NCBI RefSeq assembly: GCF_013409305.1
Contig: NZ_JACBZJ010000001.1
Coordinates: forward strand, 682,001 to 746,000
Source: Cellulomonas soli
Lineage (GTDB): Bacteria; Actinomycetota; Actinomycetes; Actinomycetales; Cellulomonadaceae
Direction: 5' to 3'
DNA length: 64,000 nt
Shown here in pieces: positions 9,233 through 17,635 of this stretch; within the stretch, counting starts at the first letter, position 1, and each line of letters opens with the position of its first letter. The notes below the pieces were generated by a model. The model had not been told where the DNA came from. It searched no databases and worked only from the letters and a program-made list of their open reading frames with translations. A program made the position numbers and the translations under genes.

Positions 9233-9723
9233 TGAGCACCGACGACACGACACCCCTGGAGGCCGTGGAGCCCCTGGAGCCTGCGGAGCCCCTGGGCGGG
9301 ACGACGCCGCTGCCCGCGGTCGCGCGCGATGCGGCTGAGTCCCCCACCGGCGAGTCCCCCACCGGCGAGTCCCCCACCAGCGAGCCCCTGACGACCGCGT
9401 CGGCGACCAGCGAGTCGTTCACGGACGAGGCCCTGGCACCGGAGCCTGTCGTGACCGAACCCGTCGCGGCCCCTGCGGGCCCGGCGGCCACGACGCCGCT
9501 CGGTGCGGCCGCCCAGCCGGTCACTCGCCCGGCACGCGCCCGGTTGCGGATCGGCACGGTCGTGTGGGGCCTGGTGATCGCCGCTCTCGGCGTGGGCGTC
9601 CTCGCCTACGCCACCGGGCACACGATCGACACGCAGCTCGCCCTGATCGTGCTGCTCACCGTCGCGGGCCTGACGCTGCTCGTCGGCTCGCTGGTCGGCA
9701 GCGCCCGCGGCTCACGCCGCTGA
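9232..9723 (+). CDS. small membrane protein with repetitive acidic N-terminus
   Basis: The ATG overlaps the PspC stop codon as ATGA, giving a 163-residue product. The first 105 residues are low-complexity, rich in Glu, Pro, Thr and Ser, with a threefold ESPTG/ESPTS unit encoded by a near-perfect 15-bp tandem repeat at 9340-9385. Two adjacent transmembrane helices follow (residues about 112-134 and 138-158) and then a short Arg-rich tail. I recognise no family. The overlap with the PspC gene and a strong terminator right after it make it the last gene of that operon. Confidence 0.7.
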   Translation: MSTDDTTPLEAVEPLEPAEPLGGTTPLPAVARDAAESPTGESPTGESPTSEPLTTASATSESFTDEALAPEPVVTEPVAAPAGPAATTPLGAAAQPVTRPARARLRIGTVVWGLVIAALGVGVLAYATGHTIDTQLALIVLLTVAGLTLLVGSLVGSARGSRR

Positions 9724-9772
9724 CCGCACGACCGGAGGCGGAACCCCGCTGCGCGAGCGATCGCGCACGAGA

Positions 9773-9816
9773 ACGGCGAAGGCCGGCACCCGGAGGGAGG
9801 TGCCGGCCTTCGCCGT
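9773..9816. terminator. strong hairpin terminator (18-bp stem)
   Basis: Bases 9773-9790 pair perfectly with 9799-9816 around an 8-nt loop. It lies between the PspC operon (+) and the convergent gene ending at 9870 (-) and could serve both. There is no long T-tract, as is usual in high-GC actinobacteria. Confidence 0.85.
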
Positions 9817-9869
9817 GCGTGCCGGGCCGTGCCCGACGAGGACCGACCGCGAAGGTCGGACGGTGAGTC

Positions 9870-10427
9870 TCAGACGCTCGCGGCCACCGGCTCGGCAACC
9901 GGGGCCTTCTCGCCCTCGACCGAGATGCCCAGCGAACGCAGGGCCCAGCCGACGATGAGGAAGACGACGCCCAGGCCGACGACCAGGAAGGCGACGCCGA
10001 AGGCGACGACCGAGGTGAACAGCGAGGCCCGCAGGAACGAGGCCGTCATGACCGTCGTGCGCAGACCGGTCAGCTCGACGACGTCCGAGTTCTCGGCGAT
10101 CTCGTCGTCGCTGGCGCCGTCGGCGGTGAGCTGGTCCTTGAGGGTGCTGATCTCGGCGCCGAGCTCGGCGTAGGTGCGGTCACCGGTCGCGGTCATCGCG
10201 TGGTGGTTGATGATCGCGGCCTGCGAGAACGCCTCCCACGGCGTGTCGACGAGCTGGCCGGCGAACGCGTCGGCGTCGTCCGAGACGTAGATCTGCTCGG
10301 CCTTGAGGTTGGAGGCGACAGCGCCCCAGGTGACGCCTCCGGCGACGACGAAGATGACGCCGGCGATGATGGTCAGCAGGCCGAAGAGCTTCGCGATGCT
10401 CTTCTTGCCCTGCACAGCTGCGTTCAT
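9870..10427 (-). CDS. membrane protein with two hydrophobic regions
   Basis: This 185-residue protein has a short basic N-terminus (GKKSIAKL), a transmembrane helix at 14-36 and an external domain of about 85 residues. A long hydrophobic stretch at 135-165 could hold one or two helices. The external part contains NHHAMTATGDRTYAELGAEI. Related actinobacterial proteins are often labelled as a LigA ring-opening dioxygenase. Nothing here supports an enzyme, because no metal-binding motif is visible. ATG 10427 follows a GGGGAG ribosome binding site. A long upstream leader with hairpins suggests regulation. Confidence 0.75.
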   Translation of the reverse strand: MNAAVQGKKSIAKLFGLLTIIAGVIFVVAGGVTWGAVASNLKAEQIYVSDDADAFAGQLVDTPWEAFSQAAIINHHAMTATGDRTYAELGAEISTLKDQLTADGASDDEIAENSDVVELTGLRTTVMTASFLRASLFTSVVAFGVAFLVVGLGVVFLIVGWALRSLGISVEGEKAPVAEPVAASV

Positions 10428-10496
10428 GGTCTCCCCGATTCTTGATTCCCCGACGGGCCTGGTGAGCAGGTCCGATGAGCTCCCGTGCTCACGTGG

Positions 10497-10521
10497 AAAA
10501 GACTGCTGCCTTGCAGCGGTC
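10497..10521 (-). promoter_or_regulatory. hairpin plus T-run in the leader of the gene at 9870-10427
   Basis: Read on the minus strand, GACCGCTGC-AAG-GCAGCAGTC forms a stem with one mismatch and is followed at once by TTTT. This is about 70 nt upstream of the start codon. It resembles a small attenuator. I recognise no known riboswitch class in the leader. Confidence 0.4.
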
Positions 10522-10617
10522 CTGAGGTGGGACGCAGGTCCTACCGGCATTCTTGCCGCCTCGATGATGCCCGCTGACCTGCGATGATGCATCCCCACCG
10601 CCGTGCGTAACCCTACG

Positions 10618-10642
10618 TTAGGCACGGTGACACGGTGCCTAA
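10618..10642. repeat. inverted repeat TTAGGCAC-N9-GTGCCTAA
   Basis: Two perfect 8-bp arms flank a 9-bp spacer. An overlapping second inverted repeat (GTGCGTAAC-N5-GTTAGGCAC, 10603-10625) shares one arm. The site lies just past the stop of the glycosyltransferase gene and far upstream of the gene ending at 9870. It could be a weak terminator of the former or an operator of the latter. Confidence 0.5.
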
Positions 10643-10651
10643 GGGGCCTGC

Positions 10652-11845
10652 TCAGAGCCCGCGGAGCGCTCTCGCCCGTGCATACTCGCGCTCGGCGGCA
10701 CCCAGGACGTGCGGCCAGCCGAACGGGGGCCGCACCGCGCGGTTGTGCGTGCGGACCCCGTCGAGCAGCCGCCGGTCACGCACCAGGTGGACGACAGCCT
10801 CGGTCATCTCGGCGTCGTCCGCCACCAGGAGCCCGTCGACGCCGTCCTCGACGAACTCGGCGATACCCGTCCCGCGGCGCGCGACCACGGCCAGGCCGGC
10901 CGTGCGCGCCTCGAGCGCGGCGATGCCGAACGCCTCCAGCTCGGCCGGGGCGAGGAAGACGTCCGCGTGCGCGTACGCCGCGCGCACCTCCTCGCGGGTC
11001 AGCCGCCCCCGCAGCTCGACGACGCGCTGCAGCCCGCGGTCGGCCACGGCGGCCTCGACCCGGGACCGGGCCGGACCGGATCCGATGAGCGAGAGCCGCA
11101 CCCGGTCGGGCGGCAGCCGACGCACGGCCTCGGCCACGAGGCCCACGAGCGGGACGGCGCGCTTGCGGGGCGCCAGGCGCATGGTCGAGACGAGCCGCAG
11201 CGGTGCGGGCTCCTCGTCCCCGTGGGTCGGCCCCGTCGTCGGCCTGGTCGTCGGCCCTGTCGCCGACTCTGCTGCCGGCCCCGTCGGCCCCGTCAGGTCC
11301 GGGGCCCAGGCGTCCAGGTCGATGCCGTTCGGCATGAGGTGCACGGGACCGCCGAAGGCCTCACGCACCCGGCCCGCGGCGGCCTCGCTCACCGCGCTCA
11401 GCGCCACGGACCCCAGCGGGAAGCGCGTCGTGCGGGCGAGCAGACGCACGGCCGGCACGGTCCCGTCCAGCATGCAGTGCCAGGTCACCACCGTCGGAAG
11501 ATCCGCCTCGACCGCGAGCCGGACCCCGTCGTAGGCGAACGGCGAGACGACCCCGGCGTGCACGTGCACGACATCGGGGCGCACCGACGCGAACGCCGCC
11601 CGGAACAGCCGCGCGTCCCGCGGGTTCACCGGAAGGTCGAACGGGAGCCGCGCGCCCATCCGGTGCACGTGCACACCCCGTTCGAGGTGGACCGCACCGC
11701 CCCGCTCGCCGTGGTTGCCGAGCGTCGCGGTGAAGACGTGCACCTCGTGCCCGGCCGCGACCTGGTGCGCCGCGAGGTCCCCGACCTGGGACTCGATCCC
11801 GCCCGTCCGGGGCGGGTAGCAGTCGGAGACATGGACGATCCGCAC
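10652..11845 (-). CDS. family 4 glycosyltransferase
   Basis: This is a GT-B fold retaining glycosyltransferase of 397 residues. The N-terminus MRIVHVSDCYPPRTGGIESQ has the typical Gly-rich acceptor-side loop. DVVHVHAG and the hinge MPNGIDL follow, then the nucleotide-sugar half with LIGSGP and EAFGIAALEARTAGLAVVA, whose E-x7-E motif matches GT4. The substrates cannot be read from sequence. GT4 enzymes of this type make glycolipids such as mannosylated lipids or mycothiol precursors. A Gly/Pro/Thr-rich insert (about residues 200-225, encoded by imprecise repeats at 11220-11300) sits in the interdomain linker. The start is GTG, 7 nt after TACCCT. Confidence 0.9.
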   Translation of the reverse strand: MRIVHVSDCYPPRTGGIESQVGDLAAHQVAAGHEVHVFTATLGNHGERGGAVHLERGVHVHRMGARLPFDLPVNPRDARLFRAAFASVRPDVVHVHAGVVSPFAYDGVRLAVEADLPTVVTWHCMLDGTVPAVRLLARTTRFPLGSVALSAVSEAAAGRVREAFGGPVHLMPNGIDLDAWAPDLTGPTGPAAESATGPTTRPTTGPTHGDEEPAPLRLVSTMRLAPRKRAVPLVGLVAEAVRRLPPDRVRLSLIGSGPARSRVEAAVADRGLQRVVELRGRLTREEVRAAYAHADVFLAPAELEAFGIAALEARTAGLAVVARRGTGIAEFVEDGVDGLLVADDAEMTEAVVHLVRDRRLLDGVRTHNRAVRPPFGWPHVLGAAEREYARARALRGL

Positions 11846-11852
11846 GGGCCCC

Positions 11853-11858
11853 AGGGTA
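11853..11858 (-). promoter_or_regulatory. -10 hexamer TACCCT, leaderless start of the GT4 gene
   Basis: TACCCT on the minus strand lies 7 nt before GTG 11845, with no Shine-Dalgarno sequence between. Confidence 0.6.
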
Positions 11859-11914
11859 GGTGCTCCGGCCCGCGCTCTCGCGTCGGGCCGTGCGCCCCGG
11901 TCGCGCAGGGGCCG

Positions 11915-12340
11915 TCAGCGCTCGGTGGCCGTGGCCGTCGTCGGCGTCACGGAAGCGAGGCGCGCGACCGCCTGGGCGTGCACCCGCCGCTCCAGCACGA
12001 ACGACATCACGGGCACGACACCCGCCAACGCCATCGTGACCAGGCGCGTCAGCTTCCAGCGCATCGTCGACCAGAGATCGACGACCGTGACCAGGTAGAC
12101 GACGTAGATCCAGCCGTGCGCGAACGCCACCCAGGCGCCGATGACCGGCTTCGCGTGCCCGTCGGCGTCGACGCCCGCGGCGTGGAACGCGTACTTGAGC
12201 AGCATCTCCAGGCACAGCACGAGGAGCATCGTGCCGGTCACCCACGCCAGCACCCGGTACCGCTGGAGCGACCCGGCCGCCTTGCGGGCCCACCGCTGCT
12301 CGTCGGTGGTCGTCGGCTGCACGCCGTCCGTCTCGCTCAC
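11915..12340 (-). CDS. DUF3817 membrane protein
   Basis: This 141-residue integral membrane protein has three hydrophobic segments, at about residues 30-52, 68-90 and 100-118. AHGWIYVVYLV and the RYRVLAWVTG pattern fit the actinobacterial DUF3817 family, whose function is unknown. It starts 4 nt after the guaA stop codon and is very likely cotranscribed with guaA. The DUF3817-guaA neighbourhood is common in actinobacteria as I recall it. No enzymatic motif is present. Confidence 0.85.
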   Translation of the reverse strand: MSETDGVQPTTTDEQRWARKAAGSLQRYRVLAWVTGTMLLVLCLEMLLKYAFHAAGVDADGHAKPVIGAWVAFAHGWIYVVYLVTVVDLWSTMRWKLTRLVTMALAGVVPVMSFVLERRVHAQAVARLASVTPTTATATER

Positions 12341-12344
12341 GGTC

Positions 12345-13973
12345 TCACTCCCACTCGATCGTGCCCGGCGGCTTGCTCGTCACGTCCAGGACCACCCGGT
12401 TGACCTCCGGCACCTCGTTCGTGATGCGCGTGGAGATCGCGGCGAGGACCTCGTACGGCACGCGGGTCCAGTCGGCCGTCATCGCGTCCTCCGAGGACAC
12501 CGGGCGCAGCACGACGGGGTGCCCGTAGGTGCGGCCGTCGCCCTGCACGCCCACCGAGCGCACGTCGGCGAGCAGCACGACCGGGCACTGCCAGATCTCA
12601 CGGTCCAGGCCCGCGGCGGTCAGCTCCTCGCGGGCGATCAGGTCGGCGGCGCGCAGCACGTCGAGGCGCTCCGCGGTGACCTCGCCGATGATCCGGATAC
12701 CCAGCCCGGGGCCGGGGAACGGCTGACGCCACACGATGACCTCGGGCACGCCGAGCTCGAGCCCGACCGCACGGACCTCGTCCTTGAACAGCGTGCGCAG
12801 CGGCTCGACCAGCTCGAACTGCAGGTCGTCGGGGAGCCCGCCGACGTTGTGGTGCGACTTGATGTTCGCCGCGCCCTCGCCGCCGCCCGACTCCACGACG
12901 TCCGGGTAGAGCGTGCCCTGCACCAGGAACTTCACCTCGCCCTGCGCGCCGGCCTCGGCGACGACCTCGCGCGCGGCGTCCTCGAAGACGCGGATGAACT
13001 CGCGGCCGATGATCTTGCGCTTGGTCTCCGGGTCGGTGTGGCCGGCGAGCGCCGTGAGGAACCGCTCGCGCGCGTCGACGACCTTCAGCCGCACGCCGGT
13101 GCTCGCCACGAAGTCCTGCTCGACCTGCTCGGCCTCGCCCGAGCGCAGCAGCCCGTGGTCGACGAACACGCAGGTCAGTTGGTCCCCGACGGCCCGCTGC
13201 ACGAGCGCCGCGGCCACCGAGGAGTCCACGCCGCCCGACAGGCCGCAGATCACGCGGGCGTCGCCCACCTGGGCGCGGATCTTCGCGACCTGCTCGGCGA
13301 TGACGTTGCCCGGGTTCCAGTCGGGGGTCAGCCCCGCGCCCTCGTAGAGGAAGTTCTCCAGCGCCTGCTGCCCGAGCGGGGAGTGCTTGACCTCCGGGTG
13401 CCACTGCACACCGAAGAGCCGGCGCGCCTTGTCCTCGAACGCGGCGACCGGCGAGCCCGACGACGTCGCGAGCACCTCGAAGCCCTCGGGGGCGGCGTGC
13501 ACCGCGTCGCCGTGGCTCATCCACACGGTCTGCTCGTCCGGGCTGCCGCCCAGCACGGTGCCGGCCGCGGCGACCTCGACCTGGGTACGGCCGTACTCGC
13601 GCTGGCCGGTCTGCGCGACCGTGCCGCCCAGGGCCGCAGCCATCGCCTGGAAGCCGTAGCAGATGCCCAGCACGGGCACACCCGCTGTGAACAGCGCCGG
13701 GTCGACCGACGGGGCACCCTCGGCGTACACCGACGACGGGCCACCGGACAGGATGATCGCGGCAGGGTCCTTGGCGAGCAGGTCTGCCACGGACGCGGTG
13801 TGCGGGACGATCTCGGAGTACACGTGCGCCTCGCGGACCCGGCGGGCGATCAGCTGCGCGTACTGCGCCCCGAAGTCGACCACGAGGACGGGTCGGTGCT
13901 CGGGTCGCGGCTCGGGTCGCGGCTCGGGACGGTGCTCGAGACGGTCGGGGGCTGCGGGCTCAGGCGTCGGCAC
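12345..13973 (-). CDS. guaA: GMP synthase (glutamine-hydrolysing)
   Basis: It aminates XMP to GMP using ATP and glutamine, the last step of GMP synthesis. The 542 residues comprise a class I glutamine amidotransferase domain ([12 protein letters not shown], nucleophile Cys in GICYGFQ, HPEVKHS), an ATP pyrophosphatase domain with the P-loop LSGGVDSS, and the dimerisation domain ending in [10 protein letters not shown] short repetitive N-terminal extension ([14 protein letters not shown], from a 12-bp tandem repeat at 13905-13930) precedes the amidotransferase. GTG 13973 lies 6 nt after TACCCT. Longer in-frame starts exist upstream, but none has a signal. guaB and guaB3 are about 25 kb away in this window. 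Confidence 0.97.
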   Translation of the reverse strand: MPTPEPAAPDRLEHRPEPRPEPRPEHRPVLVVDFGAQYAQLIARRVREAHVYSEIVPHTASVADLLAKDPAAIILSGGPSSVYAEGAPSVDPALFTAGVPVLGICYGFQAMAAALGGTVAQTGQREYGRTQVEVAAAGTVLGGSPDEQTVWMSHGDAVHAAPEGFEVLATSSGSPVAAFEDKARRLFGVQWHPEVKHSPLGQQALENFLYEGAGLTPDWNPGNVIAEQVAKIRAQVGDARVICGLSGGVDSSVAAALVQRAVGDQLTCVFVDHGLLRSGEAEQVEQDFVASTGVRLKVVDARERFLTALAGHTDPETKRKIIGREFIRVFEDAAREVVAEAGAQGEVKFLVQGTLYPDVVESGGGEGAANIKSHHNVGGLPDDLQFELVEPLRTLFKDEVRAVGLELGVPEVIVWRQPFPGPGLGIRIIGEVTAERLDVLRAADLIAREELTAAGLDREIWQCPVVLLADVRSVGVQGDGRTYGHPVVLRPVSSEDAMTADWTRVPYEVLAAISTRITNEVPEVNRVVLDVTSKPPGTIEWE

Positions 13974-13979
13974 GCGACC

Positions 13980-13985
13980 AGGGTA
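13980..13985 (-). promoter_or_regulatory. -10 hexamer TACCCT, leaderless start of guaA
   Basis: TACCCT on the minus strand is 6 nt from GTG 13973. This supports the short start over in-frame extensions reaching to about 14270. Confidence 0.6.
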
Positions 13986-14158
13986 GTCGGCCGAGGCCAG
14001 GGAACGACCACGACGACCGCCCGGACGGCCGAGCGGCAGGCCCGGCGGGTGAGCCGGACGGCCGACCAGGTGAAGTCCGCGGGTGAAAAGGTCGCGCGGG
14101 GCGGCGAACGCGGGCCGGGACGGCTCGTGACGCCCGCCCGAGCACCGATCCTGGGGGC

Positions 14159-15682
14159 ATGGGCCAGCGGGGGCGGACGACCGGGCGTGCCACTGCCGTG
14201 GCCGTCGCCCTCGTGCTCGTGGCCGCCGTGCTCGTCGTCGTGCACCAGGCCGGGGCACCCGTCCCCGCACTGCTCGCCGCCCAGGGCATCAGCACCGCCG
14301 TCGTCGCGGTCCAGCTCGTCCGCCGGGGCGTGGCCGCGCGCCGCGCCTGGTGGTTCGTGCTCGTCGGGCTGCTCGTGCTCGACGTGGACCTGCTGCTGCA
14401 CCACGTCCCGGCCGTGCCGCAGCCGCTGCCCGACTGGTGGCTCGCCGCGACGCCGCTCGGGCTGCTCGCCGCGCTCCTCGGTGTCGCCCAGCTGCTCATC
14501 GGCCCGCACCGCGGCCACGACACCTCGGTCGTCGAGAGCGCGATCTTCACCGTCACGACGACCACGCTGCTGTGGGGCGTGGTCGTGCAGCCGCACCTGG
14601 CCCAGATCGGGGCCTCGAGCGCCGCCCAGCTGCACGCCGGGGCGAGCGTCTTCCTGTCGAGCGCGATCGCCGGGGCCGGTGTGCGCGTCGCCCTCGCCCG
14701 GCCCGACGGCCGCGGCTCGCTGCGCTACGTCGTGGCTGCGCTGTCCCTCAACCTGATCGCCCAGGTCGCCCGGGTCGTCACCTGGGAGCACGACCTCGCA
14801 CGGGCCCCCTGGGTCGGCCTCGTGTGGATCGGGGTCTACCTCTCGATCGCCGCGGCCGCGGCGCACCCCGACTCCGCCCACCTGGTCGGTCTGCGCAGCC
14901 CCCGCACCGCACGCCTCACCGGGGTGCGCGTCGCCGCGCTCGCCCTCGCGATGGCGCTGAACCCGGTCGTCGTCGCCGTCCAGCAGCTCACCGGCGCCGC
15001 GCCGGACACCGCCGCGCTCCTGTTCGGCACGCTCCTCATCGCCCCGCTGGTCGCCGTGCTGCTGCACCAGGTGAGCCTCGCGCAGGCGGACGTGGAGGCC
15101 CGCATGGCCTACCAGGCGGTGCACGACCCGTTGACCGGGCTGCCCAACCGCCGGCGCGTCGACGAGCTGGCGCGCACGCTGGTCGACCGGGTGGCGTCCG
15201 GCGGGTCGCCGGGCGCGGTCGTGCTGTTCGTCGACCTCGACGACTTCAAGGAGGTCAACGACACCTACGGCCACGGCGTGGGCGACGACCTCCTCGTGAT
15301 CGTCGCCCAGCGCCTCGCCGAGGCGGTCGGTGAACAGGGCGAGCGGGGAACGCCGGGCGAGCGGGGCGAGCCACGCAGCGAGGGCGTGGTCGCGCGGTTC
15401 GGTGGCGACGAGTTCCTCGTCCTGCTCGAGGGCCCGGTGGACGGCCTCGCCGAGCGCGCGTCCGCCGCGATCGAGGCACGGCTGGCCGAGCCGGTCGACC
15501 TCGGCCCGCTCGTGACGTCGGCCCGTGCCAGCATCGGCTCCGCGCAGGTGCGCCGCGGTGAGAGCCGCACCGCCTCGTCGCTGCTGTCCGAGGCGGACGC
15601 GGCGATGTACGCGGACAAGCGGCGACGGCGTCGTCGCGGCGGACGCGCGCTGAACGGGACGAGCGGGCGGGCACGGGGCTGA
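14159..15682 (+). CDS. membrane GGDEF protein (probable diguanylate cyclase)
   Basis: This 507-residue protein has about eight to ten N-terminal transmembrane helices in a MASE-like arrangement (residues 10-310). A cytoplasmic GGDEF domain follows, with [23 protein letters not shown] and an intact GGDEF signature at about residue 418. It should therefore make cyclic di-GMP from two GTP. No EAL domain is fused. The product-inhibition I-site (RxxD five residues before GGDEF) is absent, because that position reads RSEG. An insert with GERG repeats lies just before the signature. ATG 14159 is preceded by GATCCT-GGGGGC, which could be a -10 (leaderless) or a purine-rich ribosome binding site. The gene is divergent from guaA. 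Confidence 0.9.
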   Translation: MGQRGRTTGRATAVAVALVLVAAVLVVVHQAGAPVPALLAAQGISTAVVAVQLVRRGVAARRAWWFVLVGLLVLDVDLLLHHVPAVPQPLPDWWLAATPLGLLAALLGVAQLLIGPHRGHDTSVVESAIFTVTTTTLLWGVVVQPHLAQIGASSAAQLHAGASVFLSSAIAGAGVRVALARPDGRGSLRYVVAALSLNLIAQVARVVTWEHDLARAPWVGLVWIGVYLSIAAAAAHPDSAHLVGLRSPRTARLTGVRVAALALAMALNPVVVAVQQLTGAAPDTAALLFGTLLIAPLVAVLLHQVSLAQADVEARMAYQAVHDPLTGLPNRRRVDELARTLVDRVASGGSPGAVVLFVDLDDFKEVNDTYGHGVGDDLLVIVAQRLAEAVGEQGERGTPGERGEPRSEGVVARFGGDEFLVLLEGPVDGLAERASAAIEARLAEPVDLGPLVTSARASIGSAQVRRGESRTASSLLSEADAAMYADKRRRRRRGGRALNGTSGRARG

Positions 15683-15791
15683 GCGCGCCCGGCTCGGGCT
15701 GGTCGGACGCTGGTCGGCCGCTCATCGGTCACCCCTGCTGCCGGCGGCCTGACCTCGGGAAATCACGTTCCCGCCTGTGGGCACCGGCACG

Positions 15792-15797
15792 TAGCGT
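15792..15797 (+). promoter_or_regulatory. -10 hexamer TAGCGT before the ABC exporter operon
   Basis: TAGCGT ends 8 nt before ATG 15806, with no Shine-Dalgarno sequence between. No good -35 element is visible. Confidence 0.5.
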
Positions 15798-15805
15798 GGA
15801 CGACC

Positions 15806-17635
15806 ATGCGCTCGCTCCCCCTCGTCGACCCGGGTGACCCCCCGCTGACCGGCCCGTTCGCCTACCTGTGGTGGCTGGCGCGGCGGCAGTGGGCGGTGAT
15901 CGCGACCGCCGTCGGGCTCGGCGTGGTGATGTTCGCCTGCCAGGCGTTCCTGCCCTACCTGACCGGCACCGCCATCGACGACGGGCTCACGCACGGCTTC
16001 GGCCGGCCGCTGTGGCGTGCCGCCGGGCTGCTGCTGGCCCTGGGCTCGGTGAGCGCCGCCGCCTCCGCGATCGGCCACCGGTTCGACGTGCAGGCCTGGA
16101 TGCGCGCCTCGCTCACGTCCTCGCAGCTCGTCGGTCGCACGGTCTCCCGCTCGGGTCACGCGATCACGGCCGAGCTGCCCACGGGCGAGGTCGTCTCGGC
16201 GGTCGCCAACGACGCCCTGCGGGTCGGCGAGGTCTTCGCCCTGCTCGGTCGGTTCGTCGGCAGCCTCGTCGCCTACGGCGCCTGCGCGTTCCTCATGCTG
16301 CGCGTCTCCGTGCCGCTCGGGCTCGTCGTGCTGCTCGGGCTGCCGACGGTCGCGGTCGCGCTCGGCCTCCTGGTCAAGCCGCTGCAACGCCGGCAGACCA
16401 CGCAGCGCGAGGCCTCGGGCCGGCTCACGACGCTCGGCGCCGACACGGTCTCCGGGCTCCGGATCCTGCGCGGCATCGGCGGTGAGGGCGTGTTCACGGC
16501 GCGCTACCGCGCGCAGTCGCAGATCGTGCGGGAGCGCGGCGTGCAGGTCGCCGTCACGCAGTCGTGGCTCGACGCGCTCCAGGTGCTCCTGCCCGGCTCG
16601 TTCGTCGTCGTGCTGCTCTGGCTCGGCGCGCACATGGCGGTCGAGGGCACGATCACGCCCGGGCAGCTCGTGTCCGTCTACGGGTACGCGGCGTTCCTCG
16701 GCTGGCCCGTGCAGCAGGCCACCCAGATGCTGCAGGGCACCACCCGGGCATGGGTCGGCGCGAAGAAGGTGCTCAAGGTGCTCGCGGTGGTCCCCGCCAC
16801 GGGCGCCACGCCGGCGACCGCGGCGACCCCGCCCCCGCACGTGCACCTGGTCGACGAGACGAGCGGTGTCTCGCTCGTCCCCGGACGCGTGGCGGCCCTC
16901 GTCAGCGCCGACCCGGACGAGTCCGCGGCGATCGCCACCCGCCTCGGCCGGTTCGACGACGAGGCAGAGGCGCCCACGCCGGTGCGGCTCGGCGGCGTGC
17001 CGTTGTCGGCCGTCGACAAGGACGACGTGCGTTCCCGGATCGTCGTGGCCGAAGCCACGCCGCAGCTGTTCTCCGGTCGCCTGGCCGCCGAGCTCGACGT
17101 GCACGGCGTGGCCTCCGAGGACGACCTGCTGGCCGCGATCACGCTCGCCGACGCGCACGACGTGCTCGACTCGGTGCCCGACGGCCTGGACGGCGAGCTG
17201 CCCGAGAAGGGTCGGTCGCTCTCCGGCGGTCAGCGCCAGCGTGTCGCCCTCGCCCGGGCCCTGCTGATCGACCCGGAGATCCTCGTGCTGGTCGAGCCGA
17301 CGAGCGCCGTCGACGCGCACACCGAGGCCCGGATCGCCGCCCGGCTCGCGCAGGCACGCCGTGGACGCACGACGCTGCTGGTGACCGCGAGCCCGCTCGT
17401 GCTCGACCACGTCGACGAGGTGCTCCTCCTCCGCGAGGGCGAGCTGGTCGCCCGGGGTCCGCACGCCGAGCTGCTCGAGCATGCCGAGCACGGCCGCGCC
17501 TACCGCCGGGTCGTCGGGCGCCACCTCGACGACGAGGGCACCGGCAGCACCGACGAGCCCGGCGACCGTGCCGGCACCACCGACGACGAGCCCGCGCTCG
17601 CCGGCGGCGGCCACGAGAGAGGAGGACGTCCGTGA
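15806..17635 (+). CDS. ABC exporter half-transporter with degenerate ATPase site
   Basis: This protein has 609 residues: a six-helix type I exporter membrane domain (about 20-320) fused to a nucleotide-binding domain. The Walker A position reads ALVSADPDESAA and lacks the GxxGxGK[ST] loop. The Walker B aspartate is Val (LVLVEPTSAVD) and the H-loop histidine is Ala (LLVTASPLV). The signature motif LSGGQRQR is intact. It can therefore only donate the signature to a site completed by its partner. The tail is a charged Gly/Asp/Thr linker. It overlaps the next gene by 4 nt (GTGA). The substrate is unknown; relatives include multidrug and lipid exporters. Confidence 0.92.
   Translation: MRSLPLVDPGDPPLTGPFAYLWWLARRQWAVIATAVGLGVVMFACQAFLPYLTGTAIDDGLTHGFGRPLWRAAGLLLALGSVSAAASAIGHRFDVQAWMRASLTSSQLVGRTVSRSGHAITAELPTGEVVSAVANDALRVGEVFALLGRFVGSLVAYGACAFLMLRVSVPLGLVVLLGLPTVAVALGLLVKPLQRRQTTQREASGRLTTLGADTVSGLRILRGIGGEGVFTARYRAQSQIVRERGVQVAVTQSWLDALQVLLPGSFVVVLLWLGAHMAVEGTITPGQLVSVYGYAAFLGWPVQQATQMLQGTTRAWVGAKKVLKVLAVVPATGATPATAATPPPHVHLVDETSGVSLVPGRVAALVSADPDESAAIATRLGRFDDEAEAPTPVRLGGVPLSAVDKDDVRSRIVVAEATPQLFSGRLAAELDVHGVASEDDLLAAITLADAHDVLDSVPDGLDGELPEKGRSLSGGQRQRVALARALLIDPEILVLVEPTSAVDAHTEARIAARLAQARRGRTTLLVTASPLVLDHVDEVLLLREGELVARGPHAELLEHAEHGRAYRRVVGRHLDDEGTGSTDEPGDRAGTTDDEPALAGGGHERGGRP

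Noticed and set aside
9870..10427. Naming the membrane protein a LigA-type aromatic ring-opening dioxygenase
   Set aside because: The sequence is a membrane-anchored protein without metal ligands. The name seems to be a propagated database error.
10428..10651. A cyclic di-AMP or other known riboswitch in the leader
   Set aside because: I compared the visible stems with my memory of ydaO/yuaA and other common classes and found no conserved core. Only a generic hairpin with TTTT remains.
15806..17635. Calling the first ABC subunit a pseudogene because of the lost Walker A
   Set aside because: The frame is intact, the signature motif is kept, the partner gene has the complementary loss, and the two are translationally coupled. 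This is a functional degenerate subunit.
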